Shown here one piece after another: positions 33,544 through 46,423 of a DNA stretch of 64,000 bases (positions are counted from its first letter, which is position 1; the number at the start of each line of letters is the position of its first letter). Source of the DNA: Aphrophora alni (lineage: Eukaryota; Arthropoda; Insecta; Hemiptera; Aphrophoridae). The stretch covers positions 96,417,668 through 96,481,667 of the forward strand of contig OY740774.1 in assembly GCA_963513935.1 (NCBI GenBank). The letters are read 5' to 3'. Under the pieces are notes generated by a model. It did no database searches, was not told where the DNA came from, and worked only from the letters and a program-made list of their open reading frames with translations. The position numbers and the translations under genes were made by a program.

Positions 33544-36500
33544 GACCTATTTTGCTGAAAATTCGCTTGCACTCATCCACACATATGAATTGCTAATTAG
33601 TTTATTTGCTTCTTACTTATATTTTTTTAAATTTATTTCTTCACCGGCTGGTTATTTCATTAATTAGATAACTAGACCGCATGATTTGCTTAGATCTATC
33701 TTTATGGCTAAGAGTCTGAAAACAATAATTTACACTTATTTATTTCTTTATATCCAAAGTTGTTCTTAAGACAATTTAATCTTGTTTAGTTTATTTTAAA
33801 CGTTCGATGTATTTTTGTAAATAATTCTGTCAGTTTTTAATTTTAACTTATACAGGGAAAAAGCAGTTATCACGAGGGAAGAATTTAATAATTTTAATGA
33901 AAGAAAATTCAAAAATTGCATAACACAAATGTAATAAATATGTGTTTTGTAACAGGAAAAACATAAGAATATGTTTAGGAATTTTTCAAAAAACATAACC
34001 GAGGCAAAGTTATCCAAGTTTAAATAGGCCTACGTGTTCTTTTACAGGGCTCTGTCAAAATATGTCAGTACAATCTACACAATTTTATTTTTATTTATCA
34101 TTATTATTTTAGGAGTCTACTTGAATGGACCAAAATTTATACAATTATATTTAAATGAAGGTGGCAACAAAATAGACAATTCTTAATATATTGTATTAAA
34201 ATGATTGTGATAACAAGCAGCTATGACTATCACTTGTGTTTTAATGAACGTTTAACAATGATGGCATTATTCCACTACAAACAATTTGTTTATAATTATC
34301 CAATTTTTTAAAATATTCTTCATCCTTTTTTTTCATCTAATATCGACAACTGTGAAACCAATGTATACCTATTGAAACACAACTTCTTTTCATAGCTCAG
34401 CACATGTTTTCGATGTCACATCTGCTCATTAAACTTCAATACAAATCCAGCCTTTTATTTAGAAGCAAGATAAAAAGATTTAATTGACCAAATTGATAAA
34501 GTTCTGTCGACATTCTTATAAAAGTTTTTATTGTATCCTTCACGGAACGATTTGTGATTAAGCGATTCTAGAGATATGAAATTATATTCTTATTCTTAAC
34601 TCCATATGAAACGAGTTTTATGTATGTAATTGGCATAATTTATATTGTTTTAGTATGGACAAAAATGGATGTTTTAAACCTTTATGTACAGATATATTTA
34701 GAAATAGTTACTTTTAATTATTGTCAATGTCTTTAAAGTTGAAAGTAGTTGATGTTAATGTTTATTGGTATGTATTTAGAACGATAGAATTACCTACAAA
34801 AGAGTTTGATTTTTTTACTATAAATGATATTTAATTTATTGCAAGTAATATGTTTGTAAAAACACAAAAAAGTACGTATTAATCACATGTTTACGATCAT
34901 TTATGTCTGAAAAATAATTATTATAGGCTATATGTGTGAAAAATATGTAGGCACTTATGCTACAATTTTTCTTACCTCTCGTCTAACAACATTCAAAATC
35001 TAGTAAAAAGTAAATTAATGTTTGTTGTTGTATTACTTTTTGTTTTATTGTAAACGGTGATACATGAAGATTAAAATAATTCATTATTTATAACGACAAG
35101 ATCATTATTGTAAATTTCATCAACATATTTTGTTCAATATCGTTTTTAGAGAACTGCAAGTCTTCAGTATCCTGATAAATTTATGTTTAAAACATTTATA
35201 ATTTAAAACATTATATGGATTTAAGTTTTATTAATATATTTAATTTGTACAGTTCAATTATGATGACATTTTACTGTTAGGAAATATTTATAAATAAATT
35301 GTTTTTTTGATGTCTAATTATAAAATAATTTAATCAAAATATCAAATATGGCTAGAGTAGCAAGATAAAAATATTTGATGAACATATTTAAATAAACCAT
35401 CATTTAGCATAAAATTTACTTTTATTGAGACATAGACTCACGCAAATTCACCACACATGTACAAAAATTACTGTGTATTACATGCCCATAATAATATTAA
35501 AAATTATATTAAAACCCTTTTATTATATTATACATTTCAATTTATCCGGAGAAAACAACTGGAATGAGCCGTTCTTAAGAAATCACCAGTGAAATAAATG
35601 TAGTAAAATTTATGTTAATGAATTTGTAAACAAGTTTAACAACTTCACCTTTTATTTTTTGGTCTTATAATGCTACTAAAGTAGTCTCACCTGAAAATAA
35701 CTTTCATAACTCTAGTATACAAAAGTTCAAATTGTTTACAAACTTACGATTTTTAATGCTGTTATCAGTCAACAAATATTTTCATTTGTGTGAATGTATT
35801 ATCAATTCAAAGCAAATTACGTTTTAAAATTGAATCTATTATTTACTTTGTAAAATTAGAGAGTTAAAACTTAGTTCATAAAAATAATCATGAATAATCA
35901 GTATTATTAATTTTGATATGCAATTTTTTTTCAATAAAAGGTATTATATTATACACCTCACATAAATTTATGTGATATAAACAAATCTTTAATTTTATTT
36001 AAACTATTAAAATTTATTGTTTATAATAACAACACACGGGTTTATTGATTTATAATCAACTGAATTAACACTTTTTAATTTACCTCGTGATGCAGGAAAT
36101 AGTTTTTTTTTTATTTCCCAATATCGACACAATTAATGCATAGTAAATTCACTAACAATTAAATTTTTAGGAAACCCATTAGGGCCCTAACTATACTGAG
36201 GGTTTTAAGGTCAATAATTCTTTCTATTGCAGTTTTTTGTTATGAAAGCTTTTAGTTTTTATATATTTTATAGTTGTATTATTTATTCTTTTTATTTATT
36301 TACTTATTTGTATATTTTATACATTTGTGTTCTTTTTAAACAATAATACATCAGTCCATGTAAAATGTGGTTTTTTCCAATGTCTTACAAAAGTAAATAT
36401 ATATTAACGTTTAATAATTTCATTGTAATGTACATTAGTTTGCTACAATAGGATTTTTATTCGTTAACAAATAACTTCAACTTAGTGAATTCGTATATCA

Positions 36501-36560
36501 TTATATAATTTATTAGATCCTTTTTGATTAGTTATTTAATATGAAAAAAATACAATTTTC

Positions 36561-36563
<3 letters not shown>

Positions 36564-36619
<56 letters not shown>
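36564..36619 (+). repeat. (AT)n microsatellite
   Basis: About 28 AT units. Confidence 0.95.
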
Positions 36620-36622
<3 letters not shown>

Positions 36623-38427
36623 TACCTAAGGGAATTGAAAACAATATACAGTTTAAATAAAGCATTCATTCTAAAGTGATCCAAATAATTAAACAACAGA
36701 TTGATTATCAAAGTGAGTGTAGATTTCGTTACGTTCAAAGTGTTTTATTGGCTAAGAGCCCGCTCAATAGCTGTCTGAACTGAGTGGCTCTAAGAGACAA
36801 GCTTTTAGTAATATCGGAGTATAAATCAATCTTTTGTGCGACACATTTAACTGATATAAATTTATTTTTTACATTGAATTAAAGAATAAATAACATGATC
36901 TTTAACAGTAAGTAGAATTAAATTAGTAAAATATAAACTAATCGACTATCAAATAAATTCCGTAAGAACATATGAAAATCGATAATGGTTTACAATGGCA
37001 TTTTGATAAAATATATATATCATTACTAATAAACATTTTAAACTTGGATTTCCTTATAATTAAACTGCTTCATAAAATAAGCACGGATTATTTGTCTCCC
37101 CCTACAAAAATAAATTTACTATTTATTACATTATTATATACCTTATAATGTTAGGGTGTTAATTATAATGATTAAATAAACACGTCATATTATATACTTA
37201 TTAGTTTATTATATTATACTACTCAGTAATTTTAACACCAAGTAATTATTACTTAAAGCACCTACAACAATGAAATAGATCTTTGATCTGTAACCGGAAA
37301 TAGCACGGACTTTTTCCTCATTTCTATTAATAACTACCTTAAGAATTCCTTGAAATGGAAGTCAATTTGAGAATACCTATTGTTTGAACCAAAATAAGTG
37401 AATATAAATTGATATTACCTGTATAAATTTTGTATTTTGTATAAATAGTTTTGCATCGTAATTAATTACAGTATTTGGGTACGCATCGAAATACATTTAG
37501 CCTATGTAATAACATAATTGTCGTTACATTAAAAACATAAGTATTTATAAATACAATATTATCAAGCGAAATAATATTACTATCATTGATAGAGATGTAA
37601 AACGGTTATTTAAATTTGACACATTTAATCCTTCGCTTGCAAGTTTTATTGATTTACTAAAATAATATTGAAACTGATTAACAAATCCAAACTTTTTAAC
37701 AACTAACGTAAAATATTTTACAATCTATCAATCTAGTTTTAAAATAACAGATCGACACCTATTTGATTGTAAGTTAAATTTAATAAATTGCAATAATGTC
37801 GTATTACTACACAAGGCAACGTAAAACGATTTTTTTAATGTTTGCTAGTCTTTTTTTCTAATTCTAACCACAAAAATAATTAATTTAGTCATTTTTAAAT
37901 ATGTTTTATTTTCACATCCTATCCTTGTAATTATATATTACTTTGTAAACAGCAAATATTCTAAAAGTCACTTCTGTTTTCAATCTACAATACAAGTCCT
38001 GCCTTTTATTGTACGTCAAAGCTAAAGGAACCCAATTAGAATTAGGATCCTTCAAATTGGGAGAATGTTGCTGACATTTGTTAAAAAGTTTTGTTGCATG
38101 TCAGCACGGTACGAAACAAAGTTGTCAAGTCTAGATTTCAAAAACTTCTATCTACAACTCTTTCTAGCTTTATAAGTATAAAACGTAAACATAAACATAC
38201 GTATTTATGTAATTCATTATTAATTAACATGGATTTTTAGCAAAACAATAGTTAACACCAAAACGAAACGTTAAAAATACACAAATCGACTGATACACAA
38301 ACATTTGTCAGCGCACATGTAACACATACAACATTACAAACACTATACAGAAGTACCATGCATATATGGAATATACAATATGTCAATCATAAAATAATAT
38401 TTAGTTATAACGTAATTACTCAACAAG

Positions 38428-39039
38428 ACGTAGGGTTAATTTTTAAGTAAGGACATTTTTTTTAGTGGAGTAACAGCAATTTTATTTATGAACATAAATT
38501 GCATCAAAAACTTAAGTATGAACATATTTTTCCTTTCCTACATAGTCACCAAGAATATCTAAACATTTGTTAAGTCGTGGCACTAGCTTTTGGATCCCCT
38601 CATCATAGAACTCTGCCGCCTGAGCATTTAACCAGTTAGTAACAGTTTCTTTCAACACGTCATCATATTCAAATCGCTTTCCACCAAGATATTCTTTGAG
38701 TTTAGGGATCACATGAAAGTCTGATGGTGCTAGGTCAGGGTTGTAGGGGGGATTGTCACGCCGGCAGTTTGAATAGCGCGCCAAAGCTTGGTTAGTGTTT
38801 CGCAATATCTCATCATTTATGGTCATTTTTATTGGCAGACAGTCACAATCGGCGGATTTATTGATTAACATGGCGACAAACAAAGCAGTGTTACGATAGA
38901 ACTAACAGTGGCAGACATGAAATCAACTGACTGCATATTTGGGGACTGAGCAAGAGTGGCTAACCTTGAGCGGGTGTTAAGTGACAGCTTGCGCGGTGCT
39001 ATGCGCAAACGTTTCTTACTTTAAAAAATGACCTGTCGT
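38428..39039 (-). mobile_element. Internally deleted mariner-like element
   Basis: The two ends are imperfect inverted repeats: ACGTAGGGTTAATTTTTAAG at 38428 and, on the minus strand, ACGACAGGTCATTTTTTAAA from 39039. Between them lies the last third of a mariner transposase in the minus direction. At about 0.6 kb the element has lost most of a usual 1.3-kb mariner. The outer limits are uncertain by a few bases and a clear TA duplication is seen only on the right. Confidence 0.6.
38512..38883 (-). pseudogene. Mariner transposase C-terminal fragment
   Basis: The clear homology starts at residue 42 of this frame (RDNPPYNPDLAPSDFH). The Asp in APSDFH is the third catalytic Asp of the DD34D triad. 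It is followed by the typical KLKEYLGGKRF, WLNAQAAEFYDEGIQKLVPR and CLDILGDYV to a natural stop. The first two catalytic Asp and the DNA-binding domain are absent. The initial 40 codons show no transposase similarity and may be read-in sequence. Mariner transposases of insects end in this way. Confidence 0.8.
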
Positions 39040-40486
39040 ATGATTTCAAGATATTAACAAAGAAAATTCTAATAATATTACAATAACATTCACTGGCATT
39101 GAAAATAAAATCGCCCGATTTATTACGCACGGTTTCTGCTTTGAACTATGAAAGCATAACTAGACATATTAATAAACACACTTATGTCGTAAAATCACAC
39201 TAATAACTATGGAGATGGGGAAGCGTTGTGTTGTGTTACGAGTGCAAGTAAATGAGTGCTCTTCAACCATTTCCCTAAATAAATCTTTTTTTTTAAATAA
39301 CATACACATTTTTCTTACACAATAATAATTTAAGTTGTACAACCTATTACTGGAAAAAAATATTAAAAGTCTTACAAAAGGCAAGCATTTTACTTGTACT
39401 AATCATAAACTGCAACTAACAAGTATCAAATATTTGACATGTAATAAAACTACTGTATGAAAACTAATGATTTTCAAGAATAATAGGATTGTTTATTTCA
39501 ATGATCGAGCAAATATTTGAGTCTGTACAACTCATCTTTTAAGCTAGTTACAAACTTCACTATAAAATTAATTGTTCAACAAAATTGTGTTTGATATCTT
39601 GAATTTAACCTCTCAAACATTTATTTGGTTTATTTTGTAATACTTTGCGGAGTACTGTAAACCGTACCACAACACCTGTTCTATTTGATCACTTATGTTT
39701 GATATATTTGCAGACGTTAATCAAAAGTAATAAATTTATTGTATTTATAATTTTTATAATTATATTAAAGCCAGATAATTATTATAAACAATCCAATATT
39801 TTTTATGTGAAGTAAAAAACTCTGTGTAAAATACATGTAAAAATCATTGTAGAAAACTAACACTAAACATTTTAAAGCCAATTGAAAATTTGGCACATAA
39901 ATATGTTTATTGAAAAAGGAATTACGTTATATAAATAATACATCACCCATCATTGTAAAACAAGCGTTACGATATGAAAGCTTCTCTTTGTGTCACGTTG
40001 ACAACTACCTGTGTATCACAAAGTATGTCATAACATAACAAACATTTGAATAGTAACCAACCAACTGATTCTGTCGGATGTAAACCAACGAACATTAAAA
40101 GCTCTTTATAAACAAGGGCAATGTAGATTGCAAGCCATTGCCAATATTGACACATTCCTTGTTCGTATTTTCCCTTTGAGTTCAACAAAAGTTTCGAATA
40201 TCTCTGCTGTAAGCAAGAGAATGCAATATTATGTTCGTTAAAGCGGAATGCATGTTCACGTTTTCAATATTCTTATAAATAATTTTGGGGAAATCGATTC
40301 ATGTTTGGTTCGAAAGTCATAGAATATTCATTATATGCAAATAGACTAATATTTATATTAGAAATTTGAGATGGTATAAAAAAAGGTGTGCTCTTGCAAA
40401 ATTATTTAAATTTTACAATGCTAAATGGATGTTTTATTCTAGATATATAATATTGACGTTCATTTAACACTTTTTTAAAATTTAAG
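39040..40486 (+). other. A+T-rich stretch, nothing recognised
   Basis: Minus-strand frames at 39169-39384 and 39967-40188 (71 and 73 codons) have no domain or splice support that I can see. Confidence 0.35.
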
Positions 40487-40630
40487 TGGGAGGAGGACAA
40501 CATTGTAACAAGTCTTAAAACAAGAGGTATCAGATGGGCAGCAGCTCGAATCAAGGCCCAAGATAGAGAAGGATGGAGATCCCTCTGTGAAACCTCGACA
40601 TCTACCGGTAGAAGAGGTCCGACTCAGTAA
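40487..40630 (+). pseudogene. C-terminal remnant of a non-LTR retrotransposon polymerase
   Basis: One frame reads WEEDNIVTSLKTRGIRWAAA followed by RIKAQDREGWRSLC, a Ser/Thr/Arg-rich tail and TAA. The pattern RGI.W..A...AQDR..WR.L..ASTS is the usual C-terminus of arthropod endonuclease/reverse-transcriptase LINE proteins. Upstream sequence does not continue the protein, in line with extreme 5' truncation. Confidence 0.5.
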
Positions 40631-40840
40631 AATCTAAATATTACACACAACATAAATTAATGGAAAGTGATATTTTTATATTTTGTCACGATCTTTTGAA
40701 TAACAATATATTATTATTATTTAACTTATAACCTAAGTGGTGAATTGACCTAATAACTACCTTATCGATGTATTCAATATTAAATGTTCATCCACAAACG
40801 GTTACTCATTCGTTAGAACCTATGATTATTGTAGGCTGAC

Positions 40841-40912
<72 letters not shown>

Positions 40913-41343
40913 GTTAAAAAAACGTAATATTAATTCTTTACAATTATAAAACTAACATTCTACGATCTGGGTAGCATAAATGTTTCTATTTTCATAAATA
41001 AAACTTGTTAAGTTATTTTTCGTCTGATACATCTAAAATAAAATAACTAAGAATATAGGAAGATTATTATACAAAACAAATTTTGTTCTCTCTTCTACTT
41101 CACTACTTTAAATCACCTTCTATAATTTAAGGTTAGCAAACCAACCACAACTGTTGTCGTTTAATACAAAGAGCTTCATTACCGGAGTGTAAATACAGAG
41201 AGATGAAAGCAGTCAGCCATTAAAAATAACGGAATAATTGTTGATTAAATGCCCTAATTAATATTGACGAAATTAGGTTGATTGTGTTTTGTTTTACATT
41301 GTCATATTACGCGTCGATAAAAGAAATGTTCATATTAACTTAG
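40631..41343 (+). other. A+T-rich stretch with a microsatellite
   Basis: It holds a (TA)n tract at 40845-40910. No gene was recognised. Confidence 0.35.
40845..40910 (+). repeat. (TA)n microsatellite
   Basis: About 33 TA units. Confidence 0.95.
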
Positions 41344-41427
41344 ATTAAGTTAGGTTAGTTTAGGTTAGGTTAGTTTACGTTAGGTTAGGTTAGGTTAGTC
41401 TACGTTAGTTTAGGTGTGGTTAGGTTA
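41344..41427 (+). repeat. Degenerate interstitial TTAGG array
   Basis: GGTTAGGTTAGTTTAGGTTA-type units repeat for about 84 bp with period 5 and variants such as TTACG and TTAGT. TTAGG is the ancestral insect telomere unit. It may be an internal telomere relic or a simple repeat. Confidence 0.75.
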
Positions 41428-42886
41428 ACGTAAACTTAGAGACAATATCATATTTGTAGTTTGTTTCAGCTTTTATTATATACCGCAAGATAATGGGATA
41501 TAACCTAACCCAACCGCGTTTAAAATGATATAGAATATAATAGCATTGCATTGAACATTCAATGAAAGAATAATTTTTAAAATGCACTACTTAATAGTAT
41601 TTGTATTTAAATGTTTTACGTGTAAAAGTGACCCTTACGTTAGTTTTATTACTAAATGTTAATTTAGTTTAGTGTTTTTATAAAGTGTTTGTAATATTTA
41701 AAAATCATCATTAATTAAATCTAATAATAAAAGATCCCTTGTACGTTTTTGACGACGTCTACAAACAATTGTACGAGGTTTATATTGTGATAGTAACATT
41801 AAACATTAATCTTCTTTGAGATCTAGATGAATTTTCTACTGACAAGTAAAAAGTATGTAACCTAATAAATAACTATAACGATAGTTTATACATTCCAAAT
41901 AAACCACACGTATAAAATATAATATAAAATTTATTATTTGCATTTAGGAGCCTTCTTACGTACCTCACAAATTATAGTATTTCATATTATATAAAAAACA
42001 ACAATTACTACCATTAATAAATTAATTACCATCAAATACCAATTTTGTAATAATGTATTTCAACAATTTAAAATTTTTTTTAATGAGACATTTATTTTGA
42101 TATAATATAAAATTTAAAAACACATTAAGCCCTTGACTTATAAAATAACATTCAACAGGGATACTACCTGTATATGGAAATAAAGTTAGGTTACATTTTA
42201 TTTTTGTTAACACATATAAAGAGGCAAACAAAGACTCTAGGAAAATAATCTGGTATAGTTTATTTTTATCTACATTATTAAGAGATATGTACACCCAACA
42301 GAAAAAATAATTTAATTTATTGATAGTTTTGCTTTTGCATACAAATTACAGATTCAGATAGAGTTTCAAAATATTTGTATTCTATTTGGAGTTCTGGATA
42401 TCTAATATAAGGCGTAAATTTTTGGATACTGCTAATAATTTAGAAGTTTTACGAAGATCAACGTTTAGGTTAAATAGATTAGTTTCACTATTGTGACACA
42501 AATAATATTATAATAAATTAATTGTATACATAATTTTATCTGTTTATGAATGCTAAGTTACAAATCGTTGTTTTAGAAGCTTTGCAAATACAGTTTTATA
42601 AATTGTAATCCTACTTTCATTCACGAAGAAGATCTGTAACATTTTTAGAAAACGCGTAACAAAAAGCTATATGCAAATGTATATAATATTATTACTTATA
42701 CACAAATATAGTAGAATAATATTTATTTTGAATGGAACTGTTATATTCGAGTAACAATTTATTTATATGTTGTGGAAGTCGTAATATCTCAATTAAATAT
42801 GAAAAATCATAACAATAAACAATAAGAAAATTTCACTTAGAAGTTGAAGATGTACAAATATATAGCATCAATTTACACATACACAC

Positions 42887-42937
<51 letters not shown>

Positions 42938-43524
42938 AGTTTTATTAAAATATATATATACAAGTCAATAAAAACTAAAATGTTAGTGCTTTTGGAATTA
43001 TTAAGTATATCATTACAATTTCTCTTATAATATATGAAGGACTAGTTTTATATTACAGAAACGTGATCCAATTTTAAAAGTACGTGCGTGCCATCGATAT
43101 ACAATATATCTTTACTGTTAACGCTACATCAACGCACATGTGTAGGCAAGAACATATGTGTATCCTTTACATTTACAAGAAAAATTAAAGCAATTTAAAC
43201 ATAATCAAAAGCAAATAAAATTATAATGAATAATTTATTTTAATATTATACTTACACCAGTATGCATTAAACCAAAAGTAATAAAAGTTTGAAATTTTAG
43301 AATGATTTATTTCCCTTTTGGATATTCTTTGAATTTTATAGTTGTGTTTTTATAATATACCACTTAATAATGTAGTATTACCTTAGATTTAGAGCGAAAA
43401 TTTTACACTTTCCAGTAGGTTTTTTAACGAACAACATTTCTTTAAGTAAAAACTATGTACACGAGAAAAAGAACACAAGATATATTTAATGAAAACTGAA
43501 TCAAAATAAAAACTATTTCTATAT
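41428..43524 (+). other. A+T-rich stretch, nothing recognised
   Basis: A 90-codon minus-strand frame at 42022-42294 is Asn/Lys/Leu/Phe-rich and unrecognised. A (TA)n tract lies at 42891-42934. Confidence 0.35.
42891..42934 (+). repeat. (TA)n microsatellite
   Basis: About 22 TA units. Confidence 0.95.
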
Positions 43525-43739
43525 TAGTACTTACGTCAAACAGTCCATTTTGAATATTTCCTTTGTTACAGCTGTTTCGGTACTATCATACCATCATCAG
43601 ACAACAAAACACTTTGATCATGTAAACACTAATACGCAATTGCACGTTTAAAGTGTATTGTTGTCTGATGATGGTATGATAGTACAAAACAGCTGTAACA
43701 AAGGAGATATCAAAAATAGACTGCTTGACGTAAGTACTA
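43525..43739 (+). repeat. Inverted-repeat (hairpin) element II with hammerhead-like motif
   Basis: Arms at 43525-43613 and 43650-43739 are near-complementary (TAGTACTTACGTCAA and TTGACGTAAGTACTA at the ends) around a 36-bp loop. Each arm carries CTGATGA, one extra base, then GGTA...GTAC. The minus-strand copy (plus 43574-43600) continues as ...TACC-GAAAC, so CTGATGA-stem-GAAAC is intact there; the plus copy (43665-43671 onward) has lost the CG of CGAAAC. No coding frame belongs to it. Confidence 0.75.
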
Positions 43740-44574
43740 AAAGAGAAACAATTACCAAAGCAGTCACAAGGCATTATGGAAATTACAAAATAAAACATCT
43801 ACTAACTTTAAAACGTCCTGACTCAACACTAATTTAATGTAATAGTAGGGGAATATTTTTCATTCAGAATTTACTCGAGCATGTTTCTACGTCACCCTTT
43901 TAAATTTAGTGGTTAAAGACATTTCGTAATACCAGATACAGTATATCAAAAGTTTTGTTAAAAAGTTGTAAATTATATTTATTCATCATTGTGCATTAAA
44001 GTATTTTTTTGTTTAGATATTTGCATGGATATTGTATAGCCAAAAAAGACAATGTACTTATAAAAGCCGGATATTAGTAAGGAAAATAAAAATATGTGAC
44101 GTATTTATGAAGTTATTAGTTTGTGTTTTTATAGTTGTGTTTTTAAAAATATAAGTGAAACATATATCTTTAGTGTACATACATACCATTTGTTTGTATA
44201 GAAATTGTACAATATACATTATTTATTTCGCTCCAAAATTTATACTTTACCTAATGACAGTTCTTTATTATTGGACTTTTTAACATATTTAAATGCAAAA
44301 CTTAAATTACATACGAAGCATAATTACGAATAACATAATAGCATTTTAATGTATTATTTTAAAATTTATAGCATCTTGCATGTGCATGTTCCTTTATTAA
44401 ACGAGTTCATCAATATTTAAAGAGTAATTGTAAATCAAAAGATTAATATAATAACAAGAAAGGTTCAACTTGTTCATATTACCGTCTTCCATTTGGGTGA
44501 ACTATAGTGTTGAATCTCCATCCTATGATAGCTGTAGGTGTGCTGGAAAGTTAATGGAACTGAGGTTCTCCCTG

Positions 44575-44645
<71 letters not shown>

Positions 44646-44862
44646 ATATAGTATTTATTTTTAAAGTATCACAGCTTAATTGAAAAAAAAATTAATTAAG
44701 TTATTTTAGATATATGTGTTTTAAGGATTTGTTCTGTGCAAAACAAAAATTTTTTTTTCTTTCATAAATATTTTACTGCAATTCTGTGTATTGATTTTAT
44801 TTGAATTACGCGTCTAGATTTTGGGACATGTAATAAATATTCTCTAACTTATTTTTTTTCAG
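43740..44862 (+). other. A+T-rich stretch with a microsatellite
   Basis: A (TA)n(TG)n tract occupies 44578-44650. No gene was recognised. Confidence 0.35.
44578..44650 (+). repeat. (TA)n microsatellite with (TG)n end
   Basis: About 29 TA units, then GTGTGTGTATATA. Confidence 0.95.
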
Positions 44863-44891
44863 ATTCTTGTTGTCATGGACGTTTGCTTCAG
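44863..44891 (+). CDS. Candidate 29-nt microexon of an unrecognised gene
   Basis: The acceptor is textbook: CTAAC branch-like site, TTTTTTTTC, CAG at 44860-44862. A donor CAG|GTAAAA follows at 44892. Translated in the phase needed by the next candidate exon it reads SCCHGRLLQ. A 29-nt exon is short, and there is no transcript support, so this remains a suggestion. Confidence 0.25.
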
Positions 44892-46165
44892 GTAAAACGA
44901 GTTATTGGAATTGAAAAAAAGGATGCAGTATTATTTGAAAATGTGCGTTCGCACTCTCTTTGGCCCTAATTAACATTGGATATTTCGATTGCATAACAAA
45001 ACGTCGATTAGACCACTAGTTTAATATTTATGTTTTCTTGTTAATATTTGTACGAGTTATAAGACATTTTTTAATATTTGTACATTACAATATTGAATAG
45101 TTTTTTGTTAGTACAGTTAGTACAGAATAGTTTTAGGTTAGTTGAATAGTTATTCATAGAATATTAATATTAGTATGTTTCAAGTTGTGTCGAATTTCCT
45201 CCGCCAACCGCCCCCCTTCTATTCCAAATACAGTATATTTTTGCATTCTGTAGTGTTGCGGGTTGCAGGATGTAATTTGGCAGGAGCCAATTCGTTCCAC
45301 CATTGGGAAACTAAGTTGCAGAAGTAGTAAAATTTTTAAAAAAATGACCACCTGTGCGTCAGGAAAGACCAGGAAAGTTGAGGAAATTACTTTACCTTAC
45401 AGTTCCTTTTTTCGCCTACTTAATACCCCCGAAAATTGCACACCAGTCGCACTGAGCCTGTGAACTCCAGGGAGAATGTAGTAGCTTTACTCATTTAATG
45501 AAAAGATTATCATTTATACTTTCATTGTTTTTATGAAATACTGGGTTTAACAAATTAGTGTTTTGTTTGAGAACAGAAACCAATTCTAGGGCAATGCCAA
45601 CATTCTAACTATTTATTTGTTACATTTAAATATTTAAAATTTTGAACATTTTTTTTTTAATCTTCTGTTTTAAACACATTATCTCAAGTCATTTTTTATA
45701 TTCAAAACAGGCCGCTTATTATGAATTTACTATGACAACCTCAAACAGTGTACTTCATCAGTGATAAAAATATAGAAGGTGGAGAAAATCTGATTTGTAT
45801 GATAGTTTAAATTCGTTAGGAATTGTTGTACTTAGGATAAAGAAAAAAATAACTCCGTAAAAAATAAACAACAAACTGAAGGCAAAAGAGTTTTAAATAT
45901 ACAAAACTGAATGCATAAATAAAATTGGTTGTTTAGTTATGTTTCTTCATACACAACGTAATTTAAATTAAATCCTTTAAACAAATTGTTATTTTAAATT
46001 ACATTATATTTTACACAATAAATATTATAACTTGAACACTGAGGAGTATATCCAAAATCTCTTCTTTTCATTATTCCATCAACTTTATGATCTGTAGTAA
46101 TGACCGTTTAGTCAATGTTCTAGGTTTAATCATTTCATCTATACAAGTTCATTACCATTTTCAGA

Positions 46166-46423
46166 ATAGCACAACAACGGCTGTGTTAAATCTAGTTGCA
46201 CTCGCCCCTACTGTTTATCGGAGTTATACTATTTCGTACAACAATACATGCCACTTCTTGGGCAATAATAATTGTCATTATTGTGGAAACACGATATATT
46301 CACATAAAGCAAGTACAATAATTCCGTACTCCAATATGCAATTCAATATCATGGCAGTCGAAGACAATTTAAATAGATCTCAGTTGGTTTTAACAGGTCA
46401 AAATAATGTATATCAATGTGCGT
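46166..46423 (+). CDS. Candidate 258-nt exon of an unrecognised Cys-containing protein
   Basis: The frame is bounded by CCATTTTCAG at 46156-46165 and the perfect donor GTAAGT at 46424. It starts in phase 0 (NSTTTAVLNLVAL) and ends in phase 2 (QC plus GC). It contains CHFLGNNNCHYCGN and several N-glycosylation sequons (NST, NNT, NRS), which fits an extracellular or luminal domain. An alternative reading is a single-exon frame from ATG 46087 to TAA 46427. I do not recognise the family. Confidence 0.4.

Larger units (their letters stand above)
32439..38427 (+). other. Six kilobases of A+T-rich DNA without a recognised gene
   Basis: It contains (AT)n tracts at 33505-33541 and 36564-36619. Frames up to 73 codons (for example 33796-34017 on the minus strand) have biased composition and no domain. 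No splice-supported exon was found by eye. Confidence 0.35.

Noticed and set aside
44470..44664. 64-codon frame
   Set aside because: Half of it is a (TA)n translation (IYIYIY).
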